Shown: positions 44,801 to 54,039 of the stretch, piece after piece
Layout: each line of letters starts with the position of its first letter
Position numbering within the stretch: position 1 is the first letter of the stretch
NCBI GenBank assembly: GCA_021234155.1
Contig: JAJEKV010000035.1
Location: forward strand, 10,416,407-10,480,406
Direction of reading: 5' to 3'
Length of the DNA stretch: 64,000 nt
From: Isoetes taiwanensis
Lineage: Eukaryota; Streptophyta; Lycopodiopsida; Isoetales; Isoetaceae
The notes under the pieces: model-generated
Told to the model about the DNA's origin: nothing
Databases searched by the model: none
The model's input: only the letters and a program-made list of their open reading frames with translations
Position numbers and translations under genes: made by a program

Positions 44801-44930
44801 TATATTTATAGGCATGGAATTATTGATGACCACTGTAGTATATACGAGTAGTATGTATATACGAGTAGTATGTATATCCAATAATCTTTCTGTACAATAT
44901 CATCAATAATTATGGTGGGTATAAATATAT
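44801..44930. promoter_or_regulatory. Shared divergent promoter of small genes A and B
   Basis: TATAAATATA on the minus strand at 44,801-44,810 faces gene A. TATAAATATAT on the plus strand at 44,920-44,930 faces gene B. About 110 bp lies between, including the direct repeat TATACGAGTAGTATGTA (about 44,840 and 44,859). The close placement of TATA boxes and ATGs implies 5' leaders of only about 10-20 nt if initiation occurs at the usual distance. Confidence 0.5.
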
Positions 44931-44972
44931 ATCAAACCAATTTTGTCCATCAAATTTGGCCTGCGTCTAGCC

Positions 44973-45221
44973 ATGTGGTCTCATTCTAGTCCTGAAAGTG
45001 ATTCCATTACCTGCAAGATGAATCACGAAGACTTCAAGCAGTGCCGCGAGCGAGAGATACCCATGGAAGACTGGATGACCACTGTCGCTCTCAATCCTCG
45101 CCATTATCCTGATCCCTTCGATGTTATCATCCATCTGATATGGAATAGAGAGCACCAAATGGACATGATAGAAAAGATCATTGGGGTGCCTGGTGACAAT
45201 GACTCAGAAGAGTCCCCCTAA
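44973..45221 (+). CDS. Small paralogous gene B (82 aa)
   Basis: ATG at 44,973 lies 43 bp after the end of the TATA box TATAAATATAT (44,920-44,930) and gives MWSHSSPESDSITCKMNHEDF. The core keeps the family pattern: C-K-M-N-H-E-D-F-x2-C, then IPMEDWM, then FDVIIHLIWN and an acidic end (NDSEESP). It is the most diverged of the three. An in-frame ATG at 44,943 would give 10 more residues but leaves only about 13 bp to the TATA box. Function unknown. Flanked on the right by further GC-rich palindromes (45,385 onward). Confidence 0.55.
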   Translation: MWSHSSPESDSITCKMNHEDFKQCREREIPMEDWMTTVALNPRHYPDPFDVIIHLIWNREHQMDMIEKIIGVPGDNDSEESP

Positions 45222-45384
45222 ATGAATGCTTGTCATCATTTTGTAATCAGATTGTGTGAGTATCCAACGCTTTTGTATTACACAGTTCTATGAGATAAAG
45301 TATTAGTCCAACTTGTCTTGTATATGTCCAATTGTCCAACCTGTTCCGTGAATCAATATTGATATTCATCCATTCCTGGCGCTG

Positions 45385-45520
45385 AAATTGGGCACCCACC
45401 CAGTTTGCCTTGGTATGGCTACCCTTCAAATGTTCGAAGTGAATGGCTCCCCTTCAAATTGGGCGGCCGCCCAATTTGCCTTGGAATGGCTCCCCTTGAA
45501 ATTGGGCAGCCGCCCAATTT
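45385..45520. repeat. Three GC-rich palindromes between small genes B and C
   Basis: Copies at 45,385-45,408 (degenerate, GGGCACCCACCC), 45,456-45,480 (GGGCGGCCGCCC) and 45,499-45,520 (GGGCAGCCGCCC), each in an AAATT...AATTT context. GAATGGCTCCCCTT is repeated between them. Confidence 0.8.
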
Positions 45521-45605
45521 CTCGTACGCGTACATGAAAATCGTACACGCTCAATAATGGCGCTACAATATACACCAATAATTGACAACAATAATTTTTC
45601 TTCAC

Positions 45606-45612
45606 TATAAAA
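45606..45612 (+). promoter_or_regulatory. TATA box of small gene C
   Basis: TATAAAA lies 42 bp before the ATG at 45,654. GCAGCTCCACT is repeated twice between the two. Confidence 0.5.
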
Positions 45613-45653
45613 GCAGCTCCACTGTGAAAGCAGCTCCACTATATTCATCTCCC

Positions 45654-45896
45654 ATGGCTTCCTTGCCACCTCGTCCGGAGCACATCCGATCCTTCAAGTG
45701 CTACCTGAGCTATAATGATCTGTGTGAATGCGTGAGAAATGGTATCAATCTTGATCCATGGCTGCAGTCCAAAGCAGATGGTCCTGCGAGTGGTTGCAGG
45801 AAGCTCACTCATGTGGTGATCCACCTTTATTGGCTTCCTGATCAGGAGATCTATGAGCTGAATGCCGTCACCTTAGCAGGTGTTGATGATGAGTGA
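45654..45896 (+). CDS. Small paralogous gene C (80 aa)
   Basis: The start is the first ATG after the TATA box. The product begins MASLPPRPEHIRSFKCYLSY. The core is C-Y-L-S-Y-N-D-L-C-E-C, then INLDPWLQ, then HVVIHLYWLPDQEIYEL and an acidic tail (GVDDE). It is closest to gene A: both have LDPWL and a W-x-P-[ED]-x-E-x-Y-E motif. A longer frame from 45,582 would begin upstream of the TATA box and is rejected. Intact frame, no recognised family. All three genes being intact while nearby DNA is decayed suggests they are, or recently were, under selection. Confidence 0.6.
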   Translation: MASLPPRPEHIRSFKCYLSYNDLCECVRNGINLDPWLQSKADGPASGCRKLTHVVIHLYWLPDQEIYELNAVTLAGVDDE

Positions 45897-46072
45897 ATCG
45901 TTGAAGACTTGTGTACATGTCAATGATATAATAAGTATGTAAGGATGTAATAAGCATAGTCAATATTATTTGATGTATCGAACCTGAGTAATTCACAAGG
46001 GTGTGTTGTTCGACCATCACTGTTTCTGCACCTCCACTTCACTTCACGTTTGACTGCGTTTAGTTTGCTACT

Positions 46073-46155
46073 AAATTGGGCGCCCGCCCAATTTGGGTAG
46101 CAAAGTAAACTAGAGGTTTTAGTTTCTACGGTTAACCAAATTGGGCGTCCGCCTG
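46073..46155. repeat. Two GC-rich palindromes
   Basis: One perfect copy (46,073-46,094, ATTGGGCGCCCGCCCAAT) is embedded in a larger inverted repeat (TAGTTTGCTAC ... GTAGCAAAGTAAACTA). A partial copy is at 46,138-46,155. The flank GTAGCAAAGTAAACTAGAG recurs at 47,733. Confidence 0.8.
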
Positions 46156-46159
46156 GAAT

Positions 46160-47850
46160 ATGTGAGTGTCATAGATCCAAATAGATTCAATTGTAGAGAT
46201 AATGCTCAAGAACATAGTGCCCAAGAACAGACATCCTAAAAAAATCTTGGATTGATCATAATTAAGAGCAGTGGCAGAATAGAATGTCGGCAAGCATTCT
46301 TGGTCGTCTTGTTGATTACAGCTTATTGCAAATAATAGAAAATGGCACAAATAGGCAGAAAATGCTAAGACTCTTACCTCAACTGGGAAAATACCTATGA
46401 AATCCCTGCCCATGGTTTGCTACGATGCTCCAGGAAAAAGCCTCAGAATTGGAAGAATTAATTCATAACCATAAATCATGAAATTGCATCCACCAAACCA
46501 TCCTTACAGCTACCATCAGGTTTTGAGCTTCAAAATCATAACTCCCACTCCAGCCTCTTAAAGCTCGATGCCGAATCACGTTAAAGTTTTTTCCATCGAT
46601 GACTATTACTTCCAGCTCCAATGCTTTAAAGTAGTTGCTTTAGCAACAACAGTGGCTGATATTACAGTCACCCCTCTTCAATTCAGTCTTTGCAGATGAT
46701 AAATGTCAATATATTAGATCAGTGTGATTCTAAACCTGCCAAATTAGTGGCTTCTGACATCGTGTATGTCTTCTTAATTTCTGTGTACGTTCTGAAAGAT
46801 TAACTGTATATAAATAGAACTGCTTTAAACAAAATGAAGAATTTGAAACCCACCTGTCCTGTGGAACCCACCTTCTCAGCAAAGATAAAGACCAAATCCC
46901 CACTTCCACAACAAACCATCGCCATGGCCGGAGAAGCGCCACAAATAGAGAAAAAGGAGCTAAGAAATAAGACATAAACGCAAATTTTCTGGCTATGTGA
47001 TGCGATGCACTAGGTAATTGCCATGAGGAGGGGAGGGCTCCAGTGGCCCCGCCAAAGGAGGCGGTGCATGAGCGGCTGAGCCGCGAGTGCGACGCCGAGT
47101 TTGATGGCGCCGCCATGCCCGTTACAGCCAGAATGCCCGACTCGTGGCAATTACAGGACGTAATAACCATTTGCTAAAATGACGTCCAGTATTAATTTGT
47201 CACGTGGCATCTAAGAAATTCCAATGAGCGGCTATGGCAGACGAGCTATGGCTGAGAAGCGATGGCTGACAGGGGATAGCAGAGCAATGGCAGAAGTCTG
47301 GTTACCTGAGAAATTGTGGGAGAAGTCCGACATACTGGAGCAACTCCGACATACTACCATCTTCGCCGGAATCTACTGATCAATCCATTCTCTACCTCAA
47401 TCTATTTGGCTCGAAAAACCCAGTCTAGATCATAGGAACTAAGATGCACCTGCGATTGTAGAAAAGGTTTCCGGCTATGGAGGATCCATCTGCGATTGCA
47501 GAAAAGGTAGCAAAGCCCTGTTTTTGCCTGAGCGCCAAACCATTGAGAGTTGTGGGGGTCGGAAATGTGCGCATGGCCTGTGCGACAAGCTAAGAGGCAA
47601 AATGCTTGACCTGCAGCGCGGTTCTGCATTGCCTCTATTGATTGCTCTGTTTCTAAAAATCCCGAGATCTGTCGGAGTTCTGGAGCACATCAAGAAACAA
47701 GGGATTAGCAGGGGATTAGCGGCGCCGCTTGAGTAGCAAAGTAAACTAGAGAACTTTAAGACAAGGAAGTGAAGGCAAAATTATCATTTCTCAAAAAGAA
47801 ATAATTATAATTGTTCAAAAAATAATTTCCATATGTTGAAATCAAAAGCC
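46160..47850. other. Region without confirmed genes
   Basis: A plus-strand stretch near 47,024-47,165 reads GRAPVAPPKEAVHERLSREC and looks exon-like, and a minus-strand frame of 93 codons (46,132-46,413) has hydrophobic segments. Neither belongs to a recognised family. TGGCAGA/TGGCTGA words recur near 47,230-47,310. Confidence 0.35.
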
Positions 47851-48718
47851 CCTCATGCGTCTGGAGGCACCTCTTCTGAATGCTCCTTGCTGGGTTCTTC
47901 ATATTGAGGCAGAGGTTGTTGTGCTGCCTCCTTGATCATTTCCATTCTCTGCTGAAAATCTTCAGATCCCAGTTCCTCATTCTCCTCATCTGCAGCCTGA
48001 TTGTCTTGTGTGTTCGGGACCTCTTCCTCTCCATCTTCATTGTCCAATGTGTTGGGGACCACTTCCTCTCCATCCTGATTGTCCCCTTCCTGAGTTTCCA
48101 TGACAACCACAGACTCAGGATCCCTAGCAACCGTTTTTTCGAACTTTGAGGTCCCCTCAATCATGTCCTGAGTATTCACCAGCGTGGTCCCTGCCAGTGC
48201 GTTGATGGTATCTTTTCTTCTCCTAAAAAGTTGCAATTCCTGAGAGCCAAGGGCCGCTGCCTTTTTGAGTTCTTCCTGAATCGAGCTCTTGTCCTGTCTC
48301 AGAAGGGTTTGCACTTCGTTTATGGTTGTAGAGGAGAACGGACAAGGTGTCTCAGGAACAGGAAGCTGAGGCTGAGTAACATTTTTGGAAGTAGAGGCCT
48401 TCTTCTTTCCCACTTTGATCTTTTGTAGTGCCCGAGCTCTTGATTTTTTCTCGTCTAACATGACATCGAGTTGCTCGAATATCTGTACAAGCTTAATTTC
48501 GAGCTTCTCGTCTGTCTCAAAAGACAACGTTTTATAGCCCTCGCACACTGCTGCCCGACTAAAAGCACCACCGGAAAAGAAGTCGAGAACAGTGCAACCT
48601 TCCAACATCAACTTCTGTATTAGATAGGTGCACGTTCTACTCTCCAACTAATTCTGGACGAGTACTCCTCCCCCATTTGCTGCACCCTTGTCGCACCAAG
48701 GACGATACAGCCAATAAG

Positions 48719-48794
48719 CTGCAGGGAAAACAAATGTTAGAAACATTCATACTCAATAACAAAATTCGGCGGGCGCCCAATATCAAATGCATAC
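48719..48794 (-). other. 76-bp intron holding a GC-rich palindrome
   Basis: The donor CAG/GTATGC and acceptor CCCTGCAG/C on the minus strand join two coding blocks in the same frame. The intron contains a palindrome copy at 48,762-48,782 (TTGGGCGCCCGCCGAA on the minus strand). This is the best intron evidence in the window. Confidence 0.6.
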
Positions 48795-49902
48795 CTGCTG
48801 CACACTCATGATCAGGCAAATTCTTTTTGATGTCCTGTTTTTCTCGCAAATGCCTGGGAAATTTAGCATATTGCTTAGGATGGTCGGAATTGGCGAAGCA
48901 AATATTTATTTCTTGTACAGATGGCGGAGCCGCTGCGTGTCTGGCAACATACATTAGCAGGACAAGACATTGCAACTCTCGGACTCTAGAGGTAGAAGCA
49001 CTTCTGGCCGGGGGGTCCTGGTAGGAACCAACCCAAACATGGCTGCCACCGTCTATTGTTTTCATGGCAGATAGGCACTCATTGAGGCGGTCCGGCGTAA
49101 TAAATATAGCTATCCAGTAAAGCTGTTGGTCCGTCATCGTGCTAAGCTGGTCAAGGAATTTTTGATAATCTTCCTTTGCCCATTTCTTTGTATATCTGAA
49201 TTCGCAACCAACGAAGCGGGCAGAAGTGTTCACCACGTCTACGCACAAACCTAATGGACTAACGTGGAAACACTTGAACGGTTTGCCACCCTCCTCAACT
49301 GACCCAAGAAGATATTCGTCTCCAGAAATCTTTCCTTCTCCATCTCTTTGCGTCCTTCTGCCCATCCACTGATACTACTGGCGAACATAAGCATCAAATT
49401 CTCTGTGAATATGGGATGAGCTTGCCTCAAGGCAGCCATGTCTTGAAATGGAAGTTTTTTCACTTCCTTCATGTATCTGACAAGCGCCCGCTCCATTGTT
49501 CCAATCTTTTTCAGCTCTAGGGCTCTGACTTTCATGGTACGTCTTCCAGTATAATCCTTGCTTCCCTTCAGGAATGTGGTGTCATCCTTGATCTCCTTCA
49601 TCAGCCTTTGCAGATCTAGAGGATGCATGGACTTCAATGGGCGACAGGAATTGTTGGTGAAAAGTCTATCTTTCACTTCAATCTTTTCTCCCTTCTCATC
49701 CTTCAAACGGTCTTCGTAAAATAACTGGGCAATTTCGATGCACTTTGACCACGTTTCATCATCCAGATATACAAAGTAGTCGTAGTTAGGCATAGTTGCC
49801 TTTTTAATTGTTTGCAGCGTCACAACCACCCAATCCTACATGACACAGAAGGCATTAGATAAGGCCCATACATATTAGCCAAATTTGCACGAGCGGCGAT
49901 TA

Positions 49903-50037
49903 AAATTGGCCGCTTTGCCCAATTCGGTTGTCACACCCGAACTCAAACTAGGCGGGCTTCAACTTGCCCGAACGAAAGTGTCGAATAGGGCGGCGAGTTT
50001 GAGTTCGGACGACACAATCGAAATTGGGCCCCAATTT
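49903..50037. repeat. GC-rich palindrome derivatives in a second intron
   Basis: Derivatives occur at 49,903-49,926 and 50,021-50,037 (AAATTGGGCCCCAATTT, a perfect palindrome). Between them CGAACTCAAACT and AGTTTGAGTTCGG, and TTGCCCGAACG, make a larger inverted arrangement. It lies within the non-coding interval of the ParB/methyltransferase gene. Confidence 0.6.
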
Positions 50038-51221
50038 GGCACCGCCCGCACGGCATCAAAAATAATGGTTGAAGAGCACTCACAGAATAAGCTCCACCGA
50101 CGGAGTGCCCGCGTTTGCCCTTCTTAGGCTTCCCGTAGAATGCCCACTGGTTTCGAAGCTGCTGAATTTCTTCGAAGAATACTTCTTCGTGAATAGTCTT
50201 CTTTGTTATGTCATTATTCTCCTGACCGACGACGGCGTACTCAATTCTTTGTGAGATTTCTGCCGCCAGACTCGGCATTTCCTTTTGGCATAGAAAAAGA
50301 ATATCAGTTCTGCCAAGTGCTTTCTTTCAGGAGGCCATGCCAAAGCTTGTGTGACAAGCAGTTGAGCAACCATGGTCGTATGGTTGCCATTGACAATCCA
50401 AAATTCTGCATTTTGCAGGTCTTCTGCCTTCTTCCACTTAATTGCTCGCCCTGTCTGTGGATCGAATGGTACGACATCAGCACAGGGAGGGTGCATCTGA
50501 TGGCTGATAAACGATTCATACAGAATGTCCAAGTGCTCTGGACTTATGACCCTACAAGTCATATTTGCCGGGGCTTTGTGCATCTTGAACACATCGACTT
50601 CAATCTCGAAGCCCACCCCAGAGGGTAGATTCTCTCCCTGTGCTTGATGCTTGCAATGGCACTCTGTGACAACTCATGTCTGCTCTCCTGTGTGACGTCG
50701 CCACCAGATGGAGTGAATTTCACGATCTGCCGGCTAGTCTCTCGTTCTTCATTTGAAGAAGCAGACAAAGACTCCCTCTCCGAACTATTTGGGCTCTTGG
50801 TGAGATGTCCCGCTTGTGCCTCTTGGAGGATGGACCAGCTACATGTTGTCCTCTGCGCTTACCGGGTTCCTCTTCAGACGACTATTCCTCTTCTGCACTG
50901 ACCTGGGGCGACCTTGTTGTTCTCGACATTCCATCCAATACAAGTTTAGGGGCAGCTTTACGGGGAATAGCCAGAGCTGGTGTCCTCGCCTTCTTTGCTG
51001 CTGTCGGTGTCTCCATGGGCGCTTGCGCTTGCACTGTCTCACCCTTCTTTGGACCGTATCTAGACTTTGGGATGGTTTTTGCCTTGATACTCCGTAAACA
51101 GTGCTTTCGACCTGTTCTGTTTGTGTTCTAATATCCACTGCCTGACAGCGTAGTAGCCATCCAAGATATCAGTTCTTGATTTGATGCTCGAGCTGAGCCG
51201 CTCAGGGACAACAACCTTTCC

Positions 51222-53210
51222 GCGTAACCGGTGGTTTGATGCGGAGTGTAAAGAACGCAAGCGCTAGCTCCGTCACATTCTGGATCCAGGTACCCGCTTG
51301 CAGGCCACCACACATTACCACACCCATCTGAAGGAGACAAAGGCGCGGTACCTTGCCAGGCACCAGGGGAAGATGTTCGGCCTGCTGGACACTCATCCTC
51401 GAACCTTTTGGCGTAGAATGCTTCGAAGGCCAGTCCAGCCTACAGGGGACATCACACCCGGGCAGTGGGAGCAGTACTTGCAGCAGCTATATGACCCACC
51501 GGGGACGCGTACGCCCATACCCCCACAGGATGGCCCCCCATTGGTTCTCGAGAGGATGATGTTGTGGAGGGCCTGCAACGGCTGGCTAATGGGAAGGTAG
51601 CTGACTTCGACGGTATGCAGGCCGAAAGTTACTCAAATGGGCGGTGGGCAATGCCGGTGCCGATCCTTACTACCACGCTTCAGCGAGCATTGCAGGAAGG
51701 TTTCCCCCGACAATGGACCACAAGCAGGGTTGTCCCCATTCACAAGGCGGGCGACCCACACTATCCGCCAATTCTGACGATCATGGTTAGTTCGGTATTT
51801 TACCAAACCGTTGGGCGGCATTCTCGGCGGCCATTGACCCGGGCGTAGGCGTGCAGATATCGCGAGCCCTCACACAAGCGGGCTTTAGACCCCGCACTCA
51901 ACGATTGAACATATCTTTACACTGCGGGCACTGATTGAAGACATCCGAAACCATCGGCAGGACTTGTATTGCTGCTTTGTGGACTTCGCGAAGGCTTTTC
52001 GATCGGGTCCCCCGGAAAAGTCGTGGGCTAGACTGCGTCAACCAACTGCCGCCGCGTGCGAATGCCATATCTGTGTGCATGAGAGTTGTTTTGGCGGACG
52101 CAGCCGATCGACAGCCAAGCATTCACCGAGAGTATCGGGGGTTGGCGGGGCTGCCCCGCCTCACCAACACTTTTGGCCTCTACATTGACCCGTTAGAGCC
52201 CCGGCTTACCGAGCATGGGGGCATGGCATACGGCTTTTGCACCCGGGGGCATCCGCCCGAGTCATCTATCGCGGGCGATGGCTTTTTGCGGGTGGCGCAA
52301 AGCTGGAAAGCGCTTTATGCCATGCGTAACAACAAATCCCGGCGAGCTCTATGATTGGGGCCATCGGTCACATCTGTTTTGGGCTGGTTGAGCATGTCCT
52401 TCAATGCGGTGTCGAGGTTTGGGGCGGGTCGTCTCTTTGGCGACACGGAATGACTTAGAGCAGTCGCGAAGGCATTTTTAGCACGGGCACTTGGGGTGAA
52501 ACCTTGAGTCCCCTATCGGTTCTCGCTGCAGAAATGGATTCTTGCCCCTTCAGGCGGCAGCCCTTGATAGACACATTGTCTATTTTCGTAAAGTGGTTAA
52601 TATGGGTGATGCTCGGCTCCCGCTTTTGCTTACGCCAGGCAATGGGCCCCAGTGGCTCGTGGGGCTTGTTGGAGGGGTAAGAGATCGGTGGTTCGCCCAG
52701 ATGGAACGCGTCAAAGCAGACAAATCGTCGCAGTGGACCACGAGGCCGATCGTGGATACCACGGGAATACCGGGCGCTTGCTTCCTTGGCAAGCTCGGGA
52801 CCCCGCTCGGAGCAGGTCAAAACGCCCATTACAAGGAGCACATCAACCCTACAAGGGCGGGGCCCAAGCGGCTCTACTGCGTTCGTTTTGCCCCTCAAAA
52901 AGCTTGAGACTCATTGCCTCCATTCGCACGCAAAGCCCACCATTTCCGCGACGAGGCAGGCGGTGGATTGGGAGCCCGCCAGGCCGGCTCTGTCGGTCTT
53001 GCCCAACGGGTGCCATTGAGGATGAGTCTCACACTTTCCAGAGTTGCCCAGCATTCAATCAGATCCGGGCCAGATACGTTCCCTTAGTACGGCCGGACTT
53101 GCCCCTACATTTGCTGATGAATACACCATCAGTACGTGCTCTGGGGTCGTACATTCAGGAGGTACTGGATCTGCGAGCCCACCTTTGCCCCCACCTAGCT
53201 GCTCGCTGAT
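51222..53210 (+). pseudogene. LINE (non-LTR retrotransposon) remnant
   Basis: Blocks in order are: WFDAECKERKR (about 51,230), the region between endonuclease and RT (51,298-51,600); RT motifs ADFDGMQAESY...PRQWTTSRVVPIHKAGDP (51,600-51,770); YCCFVDFAKAF (51,966-52,000); and GLYIDPLEPRLTEHGG (52,170-52,220). Near the end is a C-terminal knuckle CRSCPTGAIEDESHTFQSC (about 52,990-53,045), followed by PAF. The YADD block is not readable. The endonuclease is missing, so the copy is 5'-truncated; its left edge coincides with the 5' end of the ParB/methyltransferase gene. Frameshifts are numerous. The clade is not determined. Confidence 0.75.
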
Positions 53211-53421
53211 CAGGCACTATGGGTACGGTACATGAGTATATATATTTGTGTGTTTTTGCATTTTGTATATTGGAACAGTTTGTCAGCAGGCTGATTGCTG
53301 CCATGGTTTTTCCCTCGAAAACCCTTCGGGGCGGGGTTTTTTTAATTCGGGTAGTAATCCGCTTGCTGCGCTTTTGTATTGGGTTCCATAGACTGATTGG
53401 TCTCCGTGGACGATAAAAATA

Positions 53422-53477
53422 CCTTCCTTCCTTCCTTCCTTCCTTCCTTCCTTCCTTCCTTCCTTCCTTCCTTCCTT
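53422..53477. repeat. (TTCC)n microsatellite
   Basis: About fourteen CTTC/TTCC tetranucleotide units, 0.2 kb after the end of the LINE remnant. It may be the LINE's simple-repeat tail or independent. Lys/Glu/Gly/Arg-repeat frames on the minus strand are artefacts. Confidence 0.95.
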
Positions 53478-53479
53478 GC

Positions 53480-54030
53480 AGAGTTATTGCCAAAGATGAT
53501 GCATCGAAGAAGGAGATTAGCCAAAATGTAGCATGTAGCTAGACAACAATAGCGAAAGGACTTAGGGACATAAGAAATGAAAGAATGCAGTTTAGGATAA
53601 ACCATATACTATATCAAAGGAGCAAAGTGTCTTGTGAAATTTCCATATAATGAAAACTAGGTACTATTCTGCATTACTGCAATCTTGGAATCACAAGATA
53701 CAAAATTTCATTTAATTAACCGATGATACAAATATAATCGCTGCACTTAATTTTGGTTTAAGCAATGCCGTTCTGTACCTTCATTCAAACTTCTTCCCGG
53801 ATTTCTAATTTCTCAAGCCCTTCTACCTATTTACTGAATATCCAAAGACTCAAGATATGGTCTACATGTGGATAGGCTAGAATTCAAGCTATGGCAATGC
53901 CATGGTTAGGCTAGCATTCTAAAAATTGCACGTCAAAATAGCTCCTTAATGGAAAACCGAGTCCCTTCCAGAACTGTGTTATTTTATTTTTCCTTTTTTC
54001 TTTTTTGGAAAAAGACTATAAGATATTTTT
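53480..54030. other. Spacer, nothing recognised
   Basis: AT-rich, short frames only, with a T-rich run near 53,980-54,005. Confidence 0.5.
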
Positions 54031-54039
54031 ATTCATCAA

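Larger units (their letters stand above)
47853..51220 (-). pseudogene. ParB-like / beta-class DNA methyltransferase-like gene, interrupted
   Basis: Read on the minus strand: a basic N-terminal part (51,220 to 50,820), a ParB-like segment (50,290-50,616; VVPFDPQTG, IKWKKAEDL, AEFWIVNGNHTTMVAQLL), then LAAEISQRIEYAVV (about 50,220-50,278) and a linker with an intron (about 49,830-50,090). Next is a methyltransferase-like part (48,796-49,365; KPFKCFHVSPLGLCVDVV). A 76-bp intron (48,719-48,794) splices in frame to AYWLYRPWCDKGAANGGGVL. After a TAG at 48,648-48,650 come LEGCTVLDFFSGGAFS, the beta-class motif I, and a long acidic tail to 47,853. Motif IV (D/S-P-P-Y) is missing where expected. The bacterial pairing of ParB-like and N6/N4 methyltransferase domains is known; here it would act on DNA in the nucleus. 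Frameshifts near 51,060, 50,600 and 49,350, the TAG and the lack of a start argue for a decayed or mis-modelled gene. Confidence 0.55.

Noticed and set aside
48637-49024. Plus-strand ORFs within 48-51 kb
   Set aside because: Antisense shadows of the ParB/methyltransferase gene; minus-strand motifs are specific and ordered.
51060-51396. Minus-strand frames at 51.1-51.4 kb as one gene
   Set aside because: The part beyond about 51,222 is antisense of the LINE linker; only the proximal part belongs to the ParB/methyltransferase gene.
53155-53605. Frames with repeated KEGR peptides
   Set aside because: Artefact of the TTCC microsatellite.
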